In this document: piece after piece, positions 9,283-18,869 of the stretch
Numbering within the stretch: the first letter of the stretch is position 1
How the letters are laid out: each line of letters starts with the position of its first letter
Assembly (NCBI RefSeq): GCF_001310815.1
Contig: NZ_BAZK01000019.1
Location: 1 to 64,000 of the forward strand
DNA from: Pseudovibrio denitrificans JCM 12308
Lineage (GTDB): Bacteria; Pseudomonadota; Alphaproteobacteria; Rhizobiales; Stappiaceae
Reading direction: 5' to 3'
Length of the DNA: 64,000 nt
Position numbers and translations under genes: made by a program
Notes under the pieces: model-generated
The model's input: the letters and a program-made list of their open reading frames with translations, nothing else
The model's database searches: none
Told to the model about the DNA's origin: nothing

Positions 9283-9786
9283 ATGAAGCGCATTGCACTT
9301 TATCCGGGGTCTTTTGATCCTATGACGCACGGCCATCTGGACATTCTGGAGCAGTCTTTGGTTCTGGCTGATGAGGTGGTCGTTGCCATCGGTATTCAGG
9401 CCTCCAAGGCGCCGTTGTTTTCTTTTGAGGAACGGGTGGAGTTGATCCGTCTTGCTTGTGAAGAACAGTTCGGCAAGGAAAATGCAGCGCGCATTCGCAC
9501 TGTGTCCTTCACCGGGCTTGTTGTTGATGCCGCTCGAGAGCATGGTTCCAACATTCTGGTGCGCGGGCTTCGTGACTCGACAGATCTCAACTACGAAATG
9601 CAAATGGCTGGCATGAACGGTGCCATGGCGCCGGACATCAAGACTGTCTTTTTTCCAAGTTCGCCGGTGATGCGCCCAATTACGGCTACACTGGTGCGCC
9701 AGATTGCGAAGATGGGGGGAGATTACAGTTCGTTTGTCCCCAAGTGTGTTGAGGACGCGCTGAAAAAGCGCTTTGAGATTGCTTAA
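9283..9786 (+). CDS. coaD: Phosphopantetheine adenylyltransferase
   Basis: 167 aa nucleotidyltransferase that joins ATP and 4'-phosphopantetheine to form dephospho-CoA, the fourth step of CoA synthesis. It has the nucleotidyltransferase signature [15 protein letters not shown] (T/HxGH), the [16 protein letters not shown] substrate region and the C-terminal [22 protein letters not shown] (family SSxxVRE region). I use the ATG at 9283, which gives [13 protein letters not shown] as in the family. A strong purine-rich GGGGGAGG lies too far upstream (25 nt) to serve this start. coaD between gyrA and ppi genes is a common order in Rhizobiales. Confidence 0.95.
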   Translation: MKRIALYPGSFDPMTHGHLDILEQSLVLADEVVVAIGIQASKAPLFSFEERVELIRLACEEQFGKENAARIRTVSFTGLVVDAAREHGSNILVRGLRDSTDLNYEMQMAGMNGAMAPDIKTVFFPSSPVMRPITATLVRQIAKMGGDYSSFVPKCVEDALKKRFEIA

Positions 9787-9957
9787 AAACAACGCAACAG
9801 GAAAGACTGCCTATTTGATAGGGTTAGACTTTTTTAGCGCGTCGCGTTTATGTGCAATTACGCATCACCGCTAATTAGTGTTTTGTACGCGCATCTTGCT
9901 CTTCAGGTCGATTGGGGCTTAGGGCAGTGCGCTTTGGTTAAGACAAGGACAGAAATC

Positions 9958-10491
9958 TTGCTACGTATCCTGACAGCATGTGCGATGGTTCTGGGCGCAT
10001 TTATGATGCCTTTTACTGCCAGCGCCAAAGATCTTGAAAACACGATTTATCTGGACCTGAAAGATGGCCGCGTTGAAATCGCGCTGCGTCCTGATCTTGC
10101 TCCTGAGCACGTCAAACGCATCAAGCAGCTGACCCGTGAAGGTTTTTATGACGGCATCGTCTTTCACCGTGTGATTGATGGCTTCATGGCGCAGACTGGT
10201 GATCCAACCGGCACCGGCATGGGTGGTTCTGAACTGCCAGACCTGAAAGCTGAGTTCTCCAAGGCTCCTTTCAAGCGCGGCACTCTTGGCATGGCTCGCT
10301 CCCGCAGCCCGCACAGCGCGAACTCCCAGTTCTTCATTATGTTCAATGAAGGTTCCTGGCTGAACGGTCAGTACACCGTATTTGGTGAAGTGGTTTCCGG
10401 AATGGACGCTGTAGACAAGATCAAACGCGGCGAACCTGTTCGTAACCCTGATAAGATCATCAAAATGCAGGTTGCGGCAGACGCCAAGTAA
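9958..10491 (+). CDS. ppiA: Peptidyl-prolyl cis-trans isomerase, cyclophilin type, exported
   Basis: Cyclophilin that accelerates proline isomerisation during folding outside the cytoplasm. The domain runs from LENTIYLDLKDGRVEIALRPD to IIKMQVAADAK. It has the active-site FHRVIDGFMAQTGDP, SQFFIMF and LNGQYTVFGEV; the cyclophilin Trp is absent. The N terminus LRILTACAMVLGAFMMPFTASA is a signal peptide, probably cut after ASA. No ATG precedes it sensibly. The TTG at 9958 has AAGGA 8 nt upstream and gives 177 aa. Another TTG at 9934 would give VKTRTEILLRI as the n-region. It is followed 46 bp later by a close paralogue lacking the signal, an export/cytosol pair. Confidence 0.9.
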   Translation: MLRILTACAMVLGAFMMPFTASAKDLENTIYLDLKDGRVEIALRPDLAPEHVKRIKQLTREGFYDGIVFHRVIDGFMAQTGDPTGTGMGGSELPDLKAEFSKAPFKRGTLGMARSRSPHSANSQFFIMFNEGSWLNGQYTVFGEVVSGMDAVDKIKRGEPVRNPDKIIKMQVAADAK

Positions 10492-10537
10492 AGGCTATGT
10501 CTGCACTCAGACTTATTCTAAGATAAAGGACAGTCCC

Positions 10538-11008
10538 GTGGCTGATATCAAAGATCCAGAAAACACACTGCTGCTGGAAACCACTCAGGGTAACGTTGTT
10601 ATTGAACTGCGTCCTGACCTGGCACCTAACCACGTTGCTCGCATTAAAGAGCTGGTACGTGAAGGTTTTTACAACGGCATCGTGTTCCACCGTGTGATTG
10701 ACGGCTTTATGGCTCAGACCGGCTGCCCACAGGGTACAGGCACCGGCGGTTCTGGCAAGAAGCTGAAAGCTGAGTTCAACGATGCGAAACACGTTCGCGG
10801 CACTTGCTCCATGGCGCGTTCCATGGACCCGAACTCCGGTGACAGCCAGTTCTTCATCTGCTTTGGCGAAGCAAACTGGCTCGACGGCCAGTACACCGTT
10901 TGGGGTCAGGTTGTTGAAGGCATGGACAACATCGACAAGATCAAGCGCGGTGAGCCAGTTGTAGACCCAGACAAGATCGTTTCTTTGAAGGTTGCAGCAG
11001 ACGCTTAA
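10538..11008 (+). CDS. ppiB: Peptidyl-prolyl cis-trans isomerase, cyclophilin type, cytosolic
   Basis: 156 aa cytosolic cyclophilin, very similar to the exported protein encoded just upstream. Both share IELRPDLAP/IALRPDLAP, EGFYNGIVFHRVIDGFMAQTG and DKIKRGEPV. The GTG at 10538 is preceded by AAAGGA at 7 nt and gives MADIKDPENTLLLET, the usual start of the short form. Active-site residues FHRVIDGFMAQTG and SQFFICF are present. It is cotranscribed with ppiA (46-bp gap) and ended by a terminator at 11033. The pair looks like an old tandem duplication in which one copy keeps an export signal. Confidence 0.93.
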   Translation: MADIKDPENTLLLETTQGNVVIELRPDLAPNHVARIKELVREGFYNGIVFHRVIDGFMAQTGCPQGTGTGGSGKKLKAEFNDAKHVRGTCSMARSMDPNSGDSQFFICFGEANWLDGQYTVWGQVVEGMDNIDKIKRGEPVVDPDKIVSLKVAADA

Positions 11009-11032
11009 TTTTGAGCGCATTGCGATTTTTTG

Positions 11033-11066
11033 AAAAGGCTCGGCAATTTGCCGGGCCTTTTCTTTG
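11033..11066 (+). terminator. Rho-independent terminator after ppiB
   Basis: AAGGCTCGGCA pairs with TGCCGGGCCTT (one G-U pair) with a 2-3 nt loop, followed by TTCTTT. Confidence 0.85.
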
Positions 11067-11279
11067 CCTGCATGCAAATGGACGCGGCAAGTCTAAACAG
11101 GTTGACCTTAATCGCACTAAAGGGTATCCCCCAGTGGCTTCAAGCGTTTGGCTGTGGGATAGGTGACAGTAAGGCCTGCAGGTGACCGGCGTTTGAGCGT
11201 AATTCCAATAAGACAGCGGATAAAAGGCGACCACATTTTGTGCGGCGCTGAGATGCTGTTTTGTAAAGCTGGATACCCT

Positions 11280-12365
11280 ATGCTGGTTGATGATTTTGAT
11301 TTTGATCTGCCGCCGGAAAACATTGCGCTTCGTCCGGCAGTGCCGCGTGACAGTTCACGCTTGTTGGTGGTGCGCCCTGATGGGGAGCAACTGCTAACGG
11401 ATGATCAGGTGCTGTCTCTACCTGATTTGCTGGAGCCAGGTGATGCACTGGTCTTCAATGATACAAAAGTAATTCCTGCACAGCTCCTCGGCTTTCGCAC
11501 GCGTGATGGCGTGACAGCAAAAGTTGGTGTGACGCTACACCAGCGTGCAAGCGCGAAAGAGTGGCGCGCCTTTGTACGTCCTGCCAAGAAACTCAAGGTT
11601 GGCGATACTGTTCGCTTTGCTTTTGATGAAGAAAGCAAGGATGCGGCTGAGCTTTCTGCAGTTGTGACCGAGAAGTCCGAAGCAGGAGATATCCTGTTTG
11701 AGTTTGATCGTTCTGCAGGTGATCTGGACACTGCGATTGCGCAGGTCGGTCACATCCCGCTGCCGCCGTATATCGCAGCCAAGCGTGCGGAAGATGATCA
11801 GGACCGTAAGGATTATCAGACCATCTACGCCAAGCATGAAGGCGCTGTTGCAGCGCCAACCGCTGGCCTGCACTTTACAGATCGCCTGTTTGCAGCTTTG
11901 GAAGAGCGCGGCATAGAAAAGCACTTTGTGACGCTTCATGTTGGTGCAGGTACGTTTTTGCCAGTGAAAGCTGACAAGACCGAAGATCACAAGATGCACT
12001 TTGAGTATGGTGAAATCAGCGAAGAGACTGCCGCTGCGCTCAACGCTGTGCGGGCACGTGGGAACAAGATTGTTTCTGTTGGTACAACCTCACTGCGCAT
12101 TCTGGAAAGCGCGGTAACGGAAGAGGGGATCATCAACCCGATCTCCCAAAGCACCGACATCTTTATTACGCCGGGCTACCAGTTCAAAGCCATCGATGCG
12201 TTGATGACCAACTTCCACCTGCCGCGCTCTACGCTGTTCATGCTGGTAAGTGCGCTGAGTGGTATGGAAGAAATGCGTGCCGCGTATGAACATGCCATCA
12301 GTTCTGGCTACCGTTTTTACAGTTATGGAGACAGCTCGCTGCTGTTCAAGAAGGCTTCAAAATGA
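11280..12365 (+). CDS. queA: S-adenosylmethionine:tRNA ribosyltransferase-isomerase
   Basis: 361 aa enzyme that transfers and isomerises the ribosyl part of SAM onto 7-aminomethyl-7-deazaguanine in tRNA, giving epoxyqueuosine at wobble position 34. Family signatures are [15 protein letters not shown] at the N terminus, [34 protein letters not shown] and [14 protein letters not shown]. The C-terminal [17 protein letters not shown] is also present. The ATG at 11280 gives the standard [11 protein letters not shown] start; the open frame continues upstream but without conserved sequence. Its stop overlaps the tgt start, with ATG at 12362 inside the queA end, so the two queuosine genes are translationally coupled. 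Confidence 0.95.
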   Translation: MLVDDFDFDLPPENIALRPAVPRDSSRLLVVRPDGEQLLTDDQVLSLPDLLEPGDALVFNDTKVIPAQLLGFRTRDGVTAKVGVTLHQRASAKEWRAFVRPAKKLKVGDTVRFAFDEESKDAAELSAVVTEKSEAGDILFEFDRSAGDLDTAIAQVGHIPLPPYIAAKRAEDDQDRKDYQTIYAKHEGAVAAPTAGLHFTDRLFAALEERGIEKHFVTLHVGAGTFLPVKADKTEDHKMHFEYGEISEETAAALNAVRARGNKIVSVGTTSLRILESAVTEEGIINPISQSTDIFITPGYQFKAIDALMTNFHLPRSTLFMLVSALSGMEEMRAAYEHAISSGYRFYSYGDSSLLFKKASK

Positions 12366-13541
12366 CCGAAACGACTATCGATACACAGCAGGACGCCAAG
12401 CCGTTTTCCTTCAAGCTGCTAAAGACCGATGGCATGGCCCGCCGCGGTGAAATCACAACCCCACACGGCAAGGTGCGCACACCAGCTTTATGCCAGTTGG
12501 CACGCAAGCGACGGTAAAAGCCATGTACCGCAACAGGTGCGTGATCTGGGCGCTGATGTTGTTCTGGGCAACACCTACCACTTGATGCTGCGCCCAACCG
12601 CAGAGCGTATCGCCAAGCTGGGCGGCCTGCACAAGTTCATGGGCTGGGATCATACGATCCTGACCGACTCTGGCGGCTTCCAGGTGATGTCCTTGTCTGG
12701 CCTGCGCAAGATGACAGAAGAAGGCGTGACCTTCTCCTCGCATCACGACGGCTCCAAGCACTTCATGAGCCCGGAACGTTCCGTTGAAATTCAGGGTCTT
12801 CTGGGTTCCGATATTCAGATGCAGCTGGATGAGTGTATCGCGCTTCCTGCTGAGCGTGACGAAGTTGAGCGCGCTATGCAGCTGTCTCTGCGTTGGGCTG
12901 AACGTTCCCGTGCTCAGTTTGAGAAGATGGGTGGCCCACAAAAAGGGCAGGGCCTTTATGGCATCGTTCAAGGTGGTGATGTACCTGACCTACGCATTAA
13001 ATCCGCGCAAGCTCTCGGTGAACTTCCGATGGAAGGATACTCCGTAGGTGGTCTAGCCGTTGGTGAGCCTCAGGCAGTGATGCTGAAGATGCTGGAAATC
13101 ACCACACCAGCGATGCCTAAGGACAAGCCGCGCTACCTTATGGGCGTTGGTACGCCTGAAGATATTCTGGAAAGTGTTGCCCGCGGCATCGACCAGTTTG
13201 ACTGCGTCATGCCAACCCGCGCTGGTCGTCATGGTCTGGCTTATACTCGCTTTGGTAAGGTGAACCTGAAGAACGCCCGCCACTCAGAAGATCCACGTCC
13301 ATTGGATGAGCTTTCCAACTGTGAAGCAACCTCCAAATACTCTCGCGCTTACCTGCATCATCTGGTGCGCGTTAACGAAGGTCTGGCAGCGATGCTCCTG
13401 ACCTGGAACAACCTTGCGTACTACCAGTACCTCATGCAGGGCATTCGCGACGCTATCGATGAAGGCCGCTTTGAGGAGTTCCGCCAGAAGACCAAGGAAG
13501 ACTGGGCTCGTGGTGATATTGAACCTTATGTTTGGTCATAG
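12362..13541 (+). CDS. tgt: tRNA-guanine transglycosylase, two apparent frameshifts
   Basis: Enzyme that exchanges guanine 34 for preQ1 in Asp, Asn, His and Tyr tRNAs, the step before QueA. The N terminus reads [20 protein letters not shown] to GKVRTPA in the frame of 12362. The conserved [13 protein letters not shown] lies in a second frame, and [18 protein letters not shown] onward to the end lies in a third. Restoring one T in the T run at 12487-12489 and one C in the C run at 12528-12529 gives an unbroken 393 aa Tgt. The nucleophile region [26 protein letters not shown], with [10 protein letters not shown], is intact. As sequenced, translation from the real start ends after 49 codons. Two losses 41 bp apart in an otherwise perfect gene suggest base-calling error. 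Confidence 0.9.
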
Positions 13542-13565
13542 GACTGTATCTCATTAAACAACAAG

Positions 13566-13600
13566 AAGGCTTGGATGTGACTGCATCCAAGTCTTTTTTA
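13566..13600. terminator. Terminator between tgt and the sugar-nucleotide operon
   Basis: CTTGGATG pairs with CATCCAAG around a 6-nt loop. A T run follows on the plus strand. T-rich sequence also follows on the minus strand, so it probably serves both convergent transcripts. Confidence 0.8.
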
Positions 13601-14884
13601 TAGGCGCCACAATTTTACGTGCTCTGGTGTCTTTTCTCGTTCCAGCAGGCCATGGAGGTCGGCCACGAACACTTTTTCAGCGCTTAAGTAACGTTCCATG
13701 ACATGCCATGGTTCTTCGTTTTCGAAGAAGGAGTGATGTGGAACTGCGAGGATAACAGCATCGCAATCTCCGGGAGGAGAGTCTTCGTAAAGTTCAATGC
13801 CGAAGTTGTCTTTGGTGTGCTGCGGGTCTGCCAGTGGATCGACGGCGAAGATATGTGCGCCGAAACGCTCTAGTTCCCGGATCAAGTCAATCACTTTGGA
13901 GTTTCGGGTATCCGGCACATCGGCTTTGTAGGTTATGCCTAAGACCGCGATCCGAGGTGGCATAGGGCGGGCGAGCTTGACGCAGCCCTGAATGACTTCC
14001 GTTGCAATAAAACGGCTCATGCTCTCATTCGTGCCCCGTCCGGCAAGGATCACTTGCGGAGAGAAGCCAAGCTGATGTGCTTTATCGGTCAGGTAATAAG
14101 GGTCGACACCGATGCAGTGGCCTCCGACCAGGCCGGGGTGAAATGGTAGGAAGTTCCACTTTGTTGACGCACCTTCTAGAACATCCCGCGTATCAATATC
14201 CATGGCATGGAACAGCATGGAGAGTTCGTTCATGAGTGCGATATTGAGATCGCGCTGGGTATTTTCGATGACCTTTGCAGCTTCCGCCACCTTGATGGAT
14301 GAGGCTTTATAGATGCCAGCTTTGACGATCTTGCCGTAAAGCTCTGCCAGTGTTTCCAAGGCTTCGTCGGAACTTGCTGAAACGATTTTGAGGAGGTTGG
14401 AGAGCGTGTGTTTCTTGTCACCGGGATTGATCCGTTCGGGCGAGTAACCAATCTGGAAATCTCTAGGGAACCTCAGGCCAGATTCTCGTTGGAGAAGTGG
14501 TACGGCGATTTCTTCTGTAGCACCCGGATAGACGGTTGATTCAAAGACAACAATGTCGTTGGGTTTCATGAACGCGCCAACAATCTTAGAAGCCTTTTTG
14601 ATTGGTCCAAGGTCGGGGCGTTTGGAGATGTTGATAGGGGTGGGAACTGCCACAATGTGGATCCGCGCCTGCCTGATGTCAGGCGCAGAGTAAGTCAGTG
14701 TCAGATTTTTGGAAGAAAGTGCCGTCTTGGTGACGGATGAGGTTCGATCTTTCCCTTCAAGGAGTTCCTGAACCCGGTGACGATCAATGTCGTAACCAAT
14801 TGTTTTGATACCAGCGTGGGCCAGTGCACAAGCAACGGGCAGACCTACGTAGCCAAGCCCGACAACTGAGACGATTTCTTCCAT
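13598..14884 (-). CDS. Nucleotide sugar dehydrogenase (UDP-sugar 6-dehydrogenase family)
   Basis: 428 aa enzyme that oxidises C6 of a UDP-sugar twice with NAD, yielding a uronic acid. The N-terminal Rossmann motif is VVGLGYVGLPVA. The central domain has GYSPERINPGDKKH and KVIENTQRDLNIALMNEL, and the catalytic cysteine is Cys257 in GGHCIGVDPYYL. The C-terminal domain has GITYKADVPDTRNSKV. Length and the SPERINPG segment put it with the TviB/WbpA/WecC-type enzymes (UDP-N-acetylhexosamine dehydrogenases) rather than classical UDP-glucose dehydrogenase. The neighbouring GalU and GlcA-type epimerase argue for UDP-glucose, so the substrate stays open. It is last gene of the galU-epimerase-dehydrogenase operon, 21 bp after the epimerase. 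Confidence 0.88.
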   Translation of the reverse strand: MEEIVSVVGLGYVGLPVACALAHAGIKTIGYDIDRHRVQELLEGKDRTSSVTKTALSSKNLTLTYSAPDIRQARIHIVAVPTPINISKRPDLGPIKKASKIVGAFMKPNDIVVFESTVYPGATEEIAVPLLQRESGLRFPRDFQIGYSPERINPGDKKHTLSNLLKIVSASSDEALETLAELYGKIVKAGIYKASSIKVAEAAKVIENTQRDLNIALMNELSMLFHAMDIDTRDVLEGASTKWNFLPFHPGLVGGHCIGVDPYYLTDKAHQLGFSPQVILAGRGTNESMSRFIATEVIQGCVKLARPMPPRIAVLGITYKADVPDTRNSKVIDLIRELERFGAHIFAVDPLADPQHTKDNFGIELYEDSPPGDCDAVILAVPHHSFFENEEPWHVMERYLSAEKVFVADLHGLLEREKTPEHVKLWRL

Positions 14885-14905
14885 AAAATGGCACCTTGGG
14901 ACGTC

Positions 14906-15916
14906 CTAGACATTGTAGTAATCCCGATACCATTTGACGAAGTTTGCAACCCCTGCCTTTACGGAGGTTTGCGGTTTGAAGCCTGTGGCCTCAATCAGAT
15001 CTGTTACATCTGCGAAGGTTGCGGCGACGTCTCCTGCCTGAAACGGAAGAAATTCCTTCTTCGCTTCCATGCCCAGTGCTTCTTCGATCGCTGCAAGGTA
15101 ATCCATCAGCTGAACAGGATCGCTGTTGCCGATGTTAAAGACCTGATATGGCGCACTGGATGTTGCTGGATCAGCGTTTTTGCCATCCCAGTCATCTGAG
15201 TGCTGAGGTGGAAGATTTGCAATGCGAACGATGCCCTCGACTATGTCATCCACATAAGTGAAGTCGCGGATCATGTTTCCGTGGTTGAACAGCGGAACAG
15301 GCTCACCTTCAAGGATTGCCTTGGTGAACTTGAAGAGGGCCATGTCTGGGCGCCCCCAAGGACCATAAACGGTGAAGAACCGGAGGCCAGTGCAGGGGAT
15401 GTCAAAGAGGTGCGCATAGGAATGCGCCATCGCTTCATTGGCTTTTTTGGTAGCTGCGTAGAAGGAAACCGGATGGTTTCCACCGCGATGTGTCGACAGC
15501 GGCATAGTTTCGTCAAGACCATAAACGGAGCTGGTGGACGCATAGACCAGATGCTTTACAGAGTGGGCGCGAGCGCCTTCCAGAATGGACAGGAAGCCTG
15601 TAACGTTCGCGTCTACATATGACTGAGGACTTTCTAGGGAATAGCGCACACCTGCTTGAGCGGCGAGGTGAATGACTTTTGACGGTGCGTGCTGCTTGAA
15701 GATGCGCATAACAGCTTCTGCATCTTCAAGTCTGATCCGCTCTTCAGTGAAATGGTTTGAGGATGTGAGGCGTTTCAGTCGCTCTTCCTTGAGTGTCACA
15801 TCATAGTAGTCGGTGACGCAATCAAGGCCGATGACATGATAACCATCTTGCAACAGACGGAGGGCCACAGCATTACCGATAAAGCCGGCAGTGCCTGTTA
15901 CAAGTACTTTTTCCAT
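14906..15916 (-). CDS. UDP-glucuronate 4-epimerase family protein
   Basis: 336 aa extended SDR enzyme. It carries TGTAGFIGNAVALRLL for NAD binding, HLAAQAGVRYSLESPQSYVDANV, SSVYG and the catalytic YAATK (Tyr-x3-Lys). It also has the RFFTVYGPWGRPDMA segment typical of the CapI/Gae-type UDP-glucuronate 4-epimerases, which make UDP-galacturonate. The short LDCVTDYYDVTLKEERL segment after the Rossmann fold is also characteristic. It is the middle gene of a three-gene operon (17 bp after galU, 21 bp before the dehydrogenase), so the three form a route glucose-1-P to UDP-glucose to a UDP-uronate to its 4-epimer. A role in capsule, exopolysaccharide or lipid A decoration is inferred. Confidence 0.9.
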   Translation of the reverse strand: MEKVLVTGTAGFIGNAVALRLLQDGYHVIGLDCVTDYYDVTLKEERLKRLTSSNHFTEERIRLEDAEAVMRIFKQHAPSKVIHLAAQAGVRYSLESPQSYVDANVTGFLSILEGARAHSVKHLVYASTSSVYGLDETMPLSTHRGGNHPVSFYAATKKANEAMAHSYAHLFDIPCTGLRFFTVYGPWGRPDMALFKFTKAILEGEPVPLFNHGNMIRDFTYVDDIVEGIVRIANLPPQHSDDWDGKNADPATSSAPYQVFNIGNSDPVQLMDYLAAIEEALGMEAKKEFLPFQAGDVAATFADVTDLIEATGFKPQTSVKAGVANFVKWYRDYYNV

Positions 15917-15933
15917 TTCACGTTTCCCGATAC

Positions 15934-16818
15934 TCAGCTGGTTTTTACAAGTAGTTTGTCCAGCATTGGACGCAGCTGAGCGGCAAGCTCCGAATCGTCC
16001 AATGCGTAAGCGACATTTGCGGACAAGAACCCTGAGCGAGAACCACAGTCGTAAGTTTCTCCACGGAATTCAACGCCGTGGAAGTCCTGCTGACCCATGA
16101 GAGTGAGCATTGCATCAGTGAGCTGAATCTCTCCACCAGCACCAGTGCTTTGGTTTTCCAGCAGGCCGAAGATCTCCGGCTGAAGGATATACCGGCCGTT
16201 GATGTAAAGGTTAGAAGGAGCCGTGCCTGGCTCTGGCTTCTCGACCATACCTGTAATGGCGAATGTTTCATCCGCGCGAGGAGCGTCGCGTTCAACAATG
16301 CCGTATTTATGCGTCTGATCCCATGGCACTTCCTCAACAGAGATGATGTTGCCGCCGTGACTTTCATAGGCTTCGACCATCTGAGAGAGACAGCCTTTTG
16401 GCGCTTTCATCAGCATGTCTGGCAGCAAAATTGCGAATGGTTCGTGGCCGATGATGTCGCGAGCACACCAGATTGCGTGACCAAGGCCCAGCGGTTCCTG
16501 CTGGCGGGTGAAGCTTGTTGTACCTGCAGAAGGACGGATTTTTTCAAGCAGCTCTAGCGCGTGTTCTTTGTTTCGGCGGCGTAGCGTCTCTTCCAGCTCA
16601 TAAGCAATGTCGAAGTGATCTTCGATCACCTGCTTGTTGCGGCCAGTTACAAATACGATGTGCTCGATCCCGGCAGCCCGTGCTTCATCAACCACGTATT
16701 GGATGATGGGACGATCCAAAATAGTGAGCATCTCTTTTGGAACGGCTTTTGTTGCAGGCAGGAAGCGGGTGCCCAGACCAGCAACCGGGAGAACAGCTTT
16801 TCGTATTGCACGTGTCAT
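15934..16818 (-). CDS. galU: UTP-glucose-1-phosphate uridylyltransferase
   Basis: 294 aa nucleotidyltransferase making UDP-glucose from UTP and glucose-1-phosphate. The N-terminal [23 protein letters not shown] is the nucleotide-binding motif, with [16 protein letters not shown] following. Substrate-site signatures [23 protein letters not shown] and [10 protein letters not shown] are all present. The length matches the bacterial family. It is first gene of the operon with the uronate epimerase and the nucleotide sugar dehydrogenase, divergent from cysQ across about 260 bp. UDP-glucose from here could also feed GalE (2672-3661). Confidence 0.96.
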   Translation of the reverse strand: MTRAIRKAVLPVAGLGTRFLPATKAVPKEMLTILDRPIIQYVVDEARAAGIEHIVFVTGRNKQVIEDHFDIAYELEETLRRRNKEHALELLEKIRPSAGTTSFTRQQEPLGLGHAIWCARDIIGHEPFAILLPDMLMKAPKGCLSQMVEAYESHGGNIISVEEVPWDQTHKYGIVERDAPRADETFAITGMVEKPEPGTAPSNLYINGRYILQPEIFGLLENQSTGAGGEIQLTDAMLTLMGQQDFHGVEFRGETYDCGSRSGFLSANVAYALDDSELAAQLRPMLDKLLVKTS

Positions 16819-17079
16819 ATATTTGAATTCCTTAGGTCAAGGAGATCGAAACAGTCATTTTGAAAGCACTTATCGGCAGCGTATTAGGCTCGTCAATGGT
16901 ATCAAATGAATTTGTCCTAGGACATAATGCTTCGATTGCCCGAAATTTGAATTACTCATTCTTCAGAGATGTTCATTCGCAGTCAATTATCGCGAAATTG
17001 TGAAGCTCTCTTGTTTCTCCAGAACATGCTGCTTTAAAAGTTACTTCCAGATGAACAGAAAGCTATCAGGGGTATAGTT

Positions 17080-17889
17080 GTGATTGAAGGTTTTAAGCTT
17101 GCGGCGTTAGAAGCCGGGCAACGAATTCTGGGGATTTATGAGGAAGGCTTTCAGTCTGAGACAAAAGGTGATGGGTCTCCTGTCACGATTGCTGACCAAC
17201 AAGCGGAAGAAATAATCCTCAATCACCTCTCAACATTTTGTCCGGATGTGCCCGTGATTGCGGAAGAGGCTATGGCTGCGGGTATCATGCCGGAAATCGG
17301 ATCCTGCTTTATTCTTGTTGATCCATTGGATGGAACGCGTGAGTTCATCAGCCGCAATGGTGAGTTCACAGTCAACATTGCTCTTATTGAAGATGGTACC
17401 CCAACAAAAGGCGTCATTTATGCTCCTGTGACGGGAGAGCTGTTCTGGGGCGAAGTCGGGCAAGGCGCTTATTGTGCTGTGGCTAGTGGGCTTGAGCTTG
17501 GCGAGGCGACGCAGATGAACTGTTCTGCGTTTTCTGAAGAGTTGCGTGTGCTTGCCAGCCGGTCTCATCGCAGCGAACGCACCAATGCCTTGTTAGAAAA
17601 GCTGGACAACTCTTCTATCGTCGCGGCTGGGTCTTCTTTGAAATTCTGTCGTTTGGCTGAAGGAAAAGCTGACTTTTATCCGCGTATGGAGCCAACGATG
17701 GAATGGGATACGGCTGCAGGTCAGGCGATTCTTTGTGCTGCTGGTGGCTCTGTTGTTGTGGAAGGTGGAGGACCACTTGAATATGGCAAGCTGAAAACGC
17801 CTCAGGACAAGCCCTTCGCAAATCCGTGCTTTTTAGCGGTCGCGGACGAAAAAATTATTTCCCATTATGGCTTAAGGTCGGGTTGGTAA
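17080..17889 (+). CDS. cysQ: 3'(2'),5'-bisphosphate nucleotidase
   Basis: 269 aa Mg-dependent phosphatase of the inositol monophosphatase fold that hydrolyses PAP to AMP, recycling the by-product of PAPS use. Metal-binding signatures are visible: IAEEAMAAG, VDPLDGTREFI and, near the C terminus, EWDTAAGQAIL. The start is a GTG at 17080 with AGGGG about 8 nt before it, giving MIEGFKLAALEAG. It precedes cysD by 71 bp in the same direction and is probably cotranscribed. The combination with a CysNC that carries APS kinase suggests PAPS is made and its product cleared at this locus. Confidence 0.92.
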   Translation: MIEGFKLAALEAGQRILGIYEEGFQSETKGDGSPVTIADQQAEEIILNHLSTFCPDVPVIAEEAMAAGIMPEIGSCFILVDPLDGTREFISRNGEFTVNIALIEDGTPTKGVIYAPVTGELFWGEVGQGAYCAVASGLELGEATQMNCSAFSEELRVLASRSHRSERTNALLEKLDNSSIVAAGSSLKFCRLAEGKADFYPRMEPTMEWDTAAGQAILCAAGGSVVVEGGGPLEYGKLKTPQDKPFANPCFLAVADEKIISHYGLRSGW

Positions 17890-17960
17890 GCTTCGGCTCA
17901 GCAATGCTCAACCGTTAAACTCTGGCTCAAGACTTAACGACACGTCCTTTGGAGACCGTG

Positions 17961-18869
17961 ATGGGCATTGATAGCCAGTCGCATCTGCGACGACTAGAAA
18001 ACGAGAGCATTCATATTATTCGCGAGGTGGCAGCAGAGTTTGATAACCCTGTGATGCTTTACTCCATTGGTAAAGACAGCGCAGTGATGCTGCACCTTGC
18101 TCTTAAGGCCTTCTATCCTTCCAAGCCTCCGTTCCCGCTTCTGCACGTGGATACCACGTGGAAGTTCAAGGAGATGATTTCCTTTCGTGACCACACGGTT
18201 GAGAAGTACGGGTTGGATCTCATCGTTCATACGAACGAAGAGGGCGTTAAAAACAACATCAACCCGTTTGATCACGGCAGCTCCAACTACACGCACATCA
18301 TGAAGACGGAAGCGCTTAAAGAAGCGCTGACGAAATACAAGTTTGATGCAGCTTTTGGCGGCGCACGACGCGATGAAGAGAAATCTCGCGCAAAAGAACG
18401 CGTTTTTTCGTTCCGTTCTGCGAGCCACGGTTGGGATCCGAAAAACCAGCGCCCAGAACTATGGTCTCTTTACAATGGCCGTATTGCCAAGGGTGAATCC
18501 ATTCGTGCGTTCCCGCTTTCCAACTGGACCGAGCTGGATATCTGGCAGTACATCCTTGCTGAAGGCATCGATATCGTCCCGCTTTATTTCTCTGCGAAAC
18601 GTCCCGTTGTGGAGCGCGATGGGACGCTGTTGATGTTAGACGACGACCGTTTCCGGTTGGAGCCGGGTGAGAAGGTTGAGCATCGTGATGTTCGTTTTAG
18701 AACCCTTGGCTGTTATCCTCTAACCGGTGCAGTTGAATCCACTGCAGATACTCTTGAAGACATTGTGAGTGAAATGCTGATTGCGCGGACTTCCGAGCGC
18801 AGTGGCCGCCTGATTGATCACGACAGCTCTGGTTCCATGGAGAAGAAGAAGCGTGAGGGGTATTTCTAA
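17961..18869 (+). CDS. cysD: Sulfate adenylyltransferase subunit 2
   Basis: 302 aa ATP-pyrophosphatase-type subunit that adenylates sulfate to APS, with the GTPase subunit CysN driving the reaction. The PP-loop is [14 protein letters not shown]. Further conserved parts are [33 protein letters not shown] and [13 protein letters not shown] start at the ATG at 17961, which has GGAG 6 nt upstream and yields the usual 302 residues. An in-frame TTG four codons earlier overlaps that box. Its TAA overlaps the ATG of cysNC by one base, which implies translational coupling and matches their 1:1 complex. Confidence 0.96.
   Translation: MGIDSQSHLRRLENESIHIIREVAAEFDNPVMLYSIGKDSAVMLHLALKAFYPSKPPFPLLHVDTTWKFKEMISFRDHTVEKYGLDLIVHTNEEGVKNNINPFDHGSSNYTHIMKTEALKEALTKYKFDAAFGGARRDEEKSRAKERVFSFRSASHGWDPKNQRPELWSLYNGRIAKGESIRAFPLSNWTELDIWQYILAEGIDIVPLYFSAKRPVVERDGTLLMLDDDRFRLEPGEKVEHRDVRFRTLGCYPLTGAVESTADTLEDIVSEMLIARTSERSGRLIDHDSSGSMEKKKREGYF

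Noticed and set aside
11163-11279. N-terminal extension of QueA
   Set aside because: The extra 39 residues are not conserved, and the family start [11 protein letters not shown] is at 11280.
12429-13541. Alternative tgt start at 12429
   Set aside because: The first 30 residues from there are non-conserved; the true N terminus is in another frame from 12362, interrupted by two indels.
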